NCBI GenBank assembly: GCA_017515125.1
Contig: JAFWHP010000046.1
Coordinates: forward strand, 1 to 20,789
Direction: 5' to 3'
Length of the DNA: 20,789 nt
Source of the DNA: Candidatus Saccharimonadota bacterium
Lineage (GTDB): Bacteria > Patescibacteriota > Saccharimonadia > Saccharimonadales > Saccharimonadaceae
The position numbers and the translations under genes were made by a program. Under the pieces are notes generated by a model. The model saw nothing but the letters and a program-made list of their open reading frames with translations, did not search any database and was not told the origin of the DNA. This document shows positions 20,771 through 20,789 of the stretch, in pieces (position 1 is the stretch's first letter; the number at the start of each line of letters is the position of its first letter).

Positions 20771-20789
20771 ATTCTACCCTCCCCCCCCC
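20771..20789 (-). promoter_or_regulatory. Promoter region with poly-G tract at window edge
   Basis: Minus strand TAGAAT (20776-20771) is a plausible -10. Upstream of it lie GGG, A and then nine Gs reaching the window edge (20789), i.e. in the spacer between -10 and a -35 outside the window. Tracts of this kind change length by slippage and can switch promoters on and off. Being at the edge, its true length is unknown and it may mark an assembly break. Confidence 0.4.

Overview
The window looks like a chromosomal piece of a Candidatus Saccharibacteria (TM7) or related Patescibacteria/CPR genome. This is inferred from gene content and protein style, not from a search. The signs are short compact housekeeping genes, a membrane-anchored foldase, an ABC importer whose binding protein has no lipobox, and long secreted proteins ending in Fibrobacter succinogenes major paralogous (FISUMP) domains. 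UGA is used as a stop, so the Gracilibacteria/Absconditabacteria code does not apply.

Layout. 1-1062: start of a leftward gene leaving the window, a 5'-truncated FISUMP gene and a small gene relic. 1063-5150: leftward division cluster ftsA - ftsZ - nrdR - thioredoxin-like protein - mscS. 5151-5738: long non-coding stretch with two leftward terminators. 5739-7441: FISUMP surface protein with a structured leader. 7480-8319: BRO-N/antirepressor-like gene. 8442-11326: leftward map, adk, rpsU and a SurA/PrsA-like foldase. 11357-11670: tRNA-Arg(CCU) followed by a duplicated copy of its own 3' end among several hairpins. 11747-15761: rightward PP2C phosphatase and a three-gene polar amino-acid ABC importer. 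15873-16622: small SLH-like secreted protein under a near-perfect promoter. 16795-17994: leftward ackA. 18057-18221: long RNA-like hairpin. 18244-20730: leftward 828-residue FISUMP protein whose promoter region abuts a poly-C tract at the window edge.

How the genes work together. FtsA tethers FtsZ to the membrane. Adk and MetAP are translationally coupled. The ABC genes (binding protein, permease, ATPase) form one importer, fitting a host-dependent organism that scavenges amino acids. AckA would make ATP from acetyl phosphate. The FISUMP and SLH-like proteins are the surface layer.

Most unusual points: (1) NrdR keeps its ATP-cone but has lost all four zinc-ribbon cysteines, and its C-terminal tail is encoded by an in-frame palindromic element; (2) the FISUMP genes share an extended signal-peptide motif LLTSPTDTM encoded by nearly identical DNA, and carry a pseudoknot-like or bistable leader, an in-gene 15-bp inverted repeat, a poly-G tract in the promoter and a truncated extra copy, together suggesting a switchable surface-protein system; (3) at least five genes have a TATAAT-type -10 box 6 or 10 bases before the ATG and no Shine-Dalgarno, i.e. 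leaderless transcripts; (4) a long hairpin at 18057-18221 whose arm differences are all G-U compatible on the + strand.
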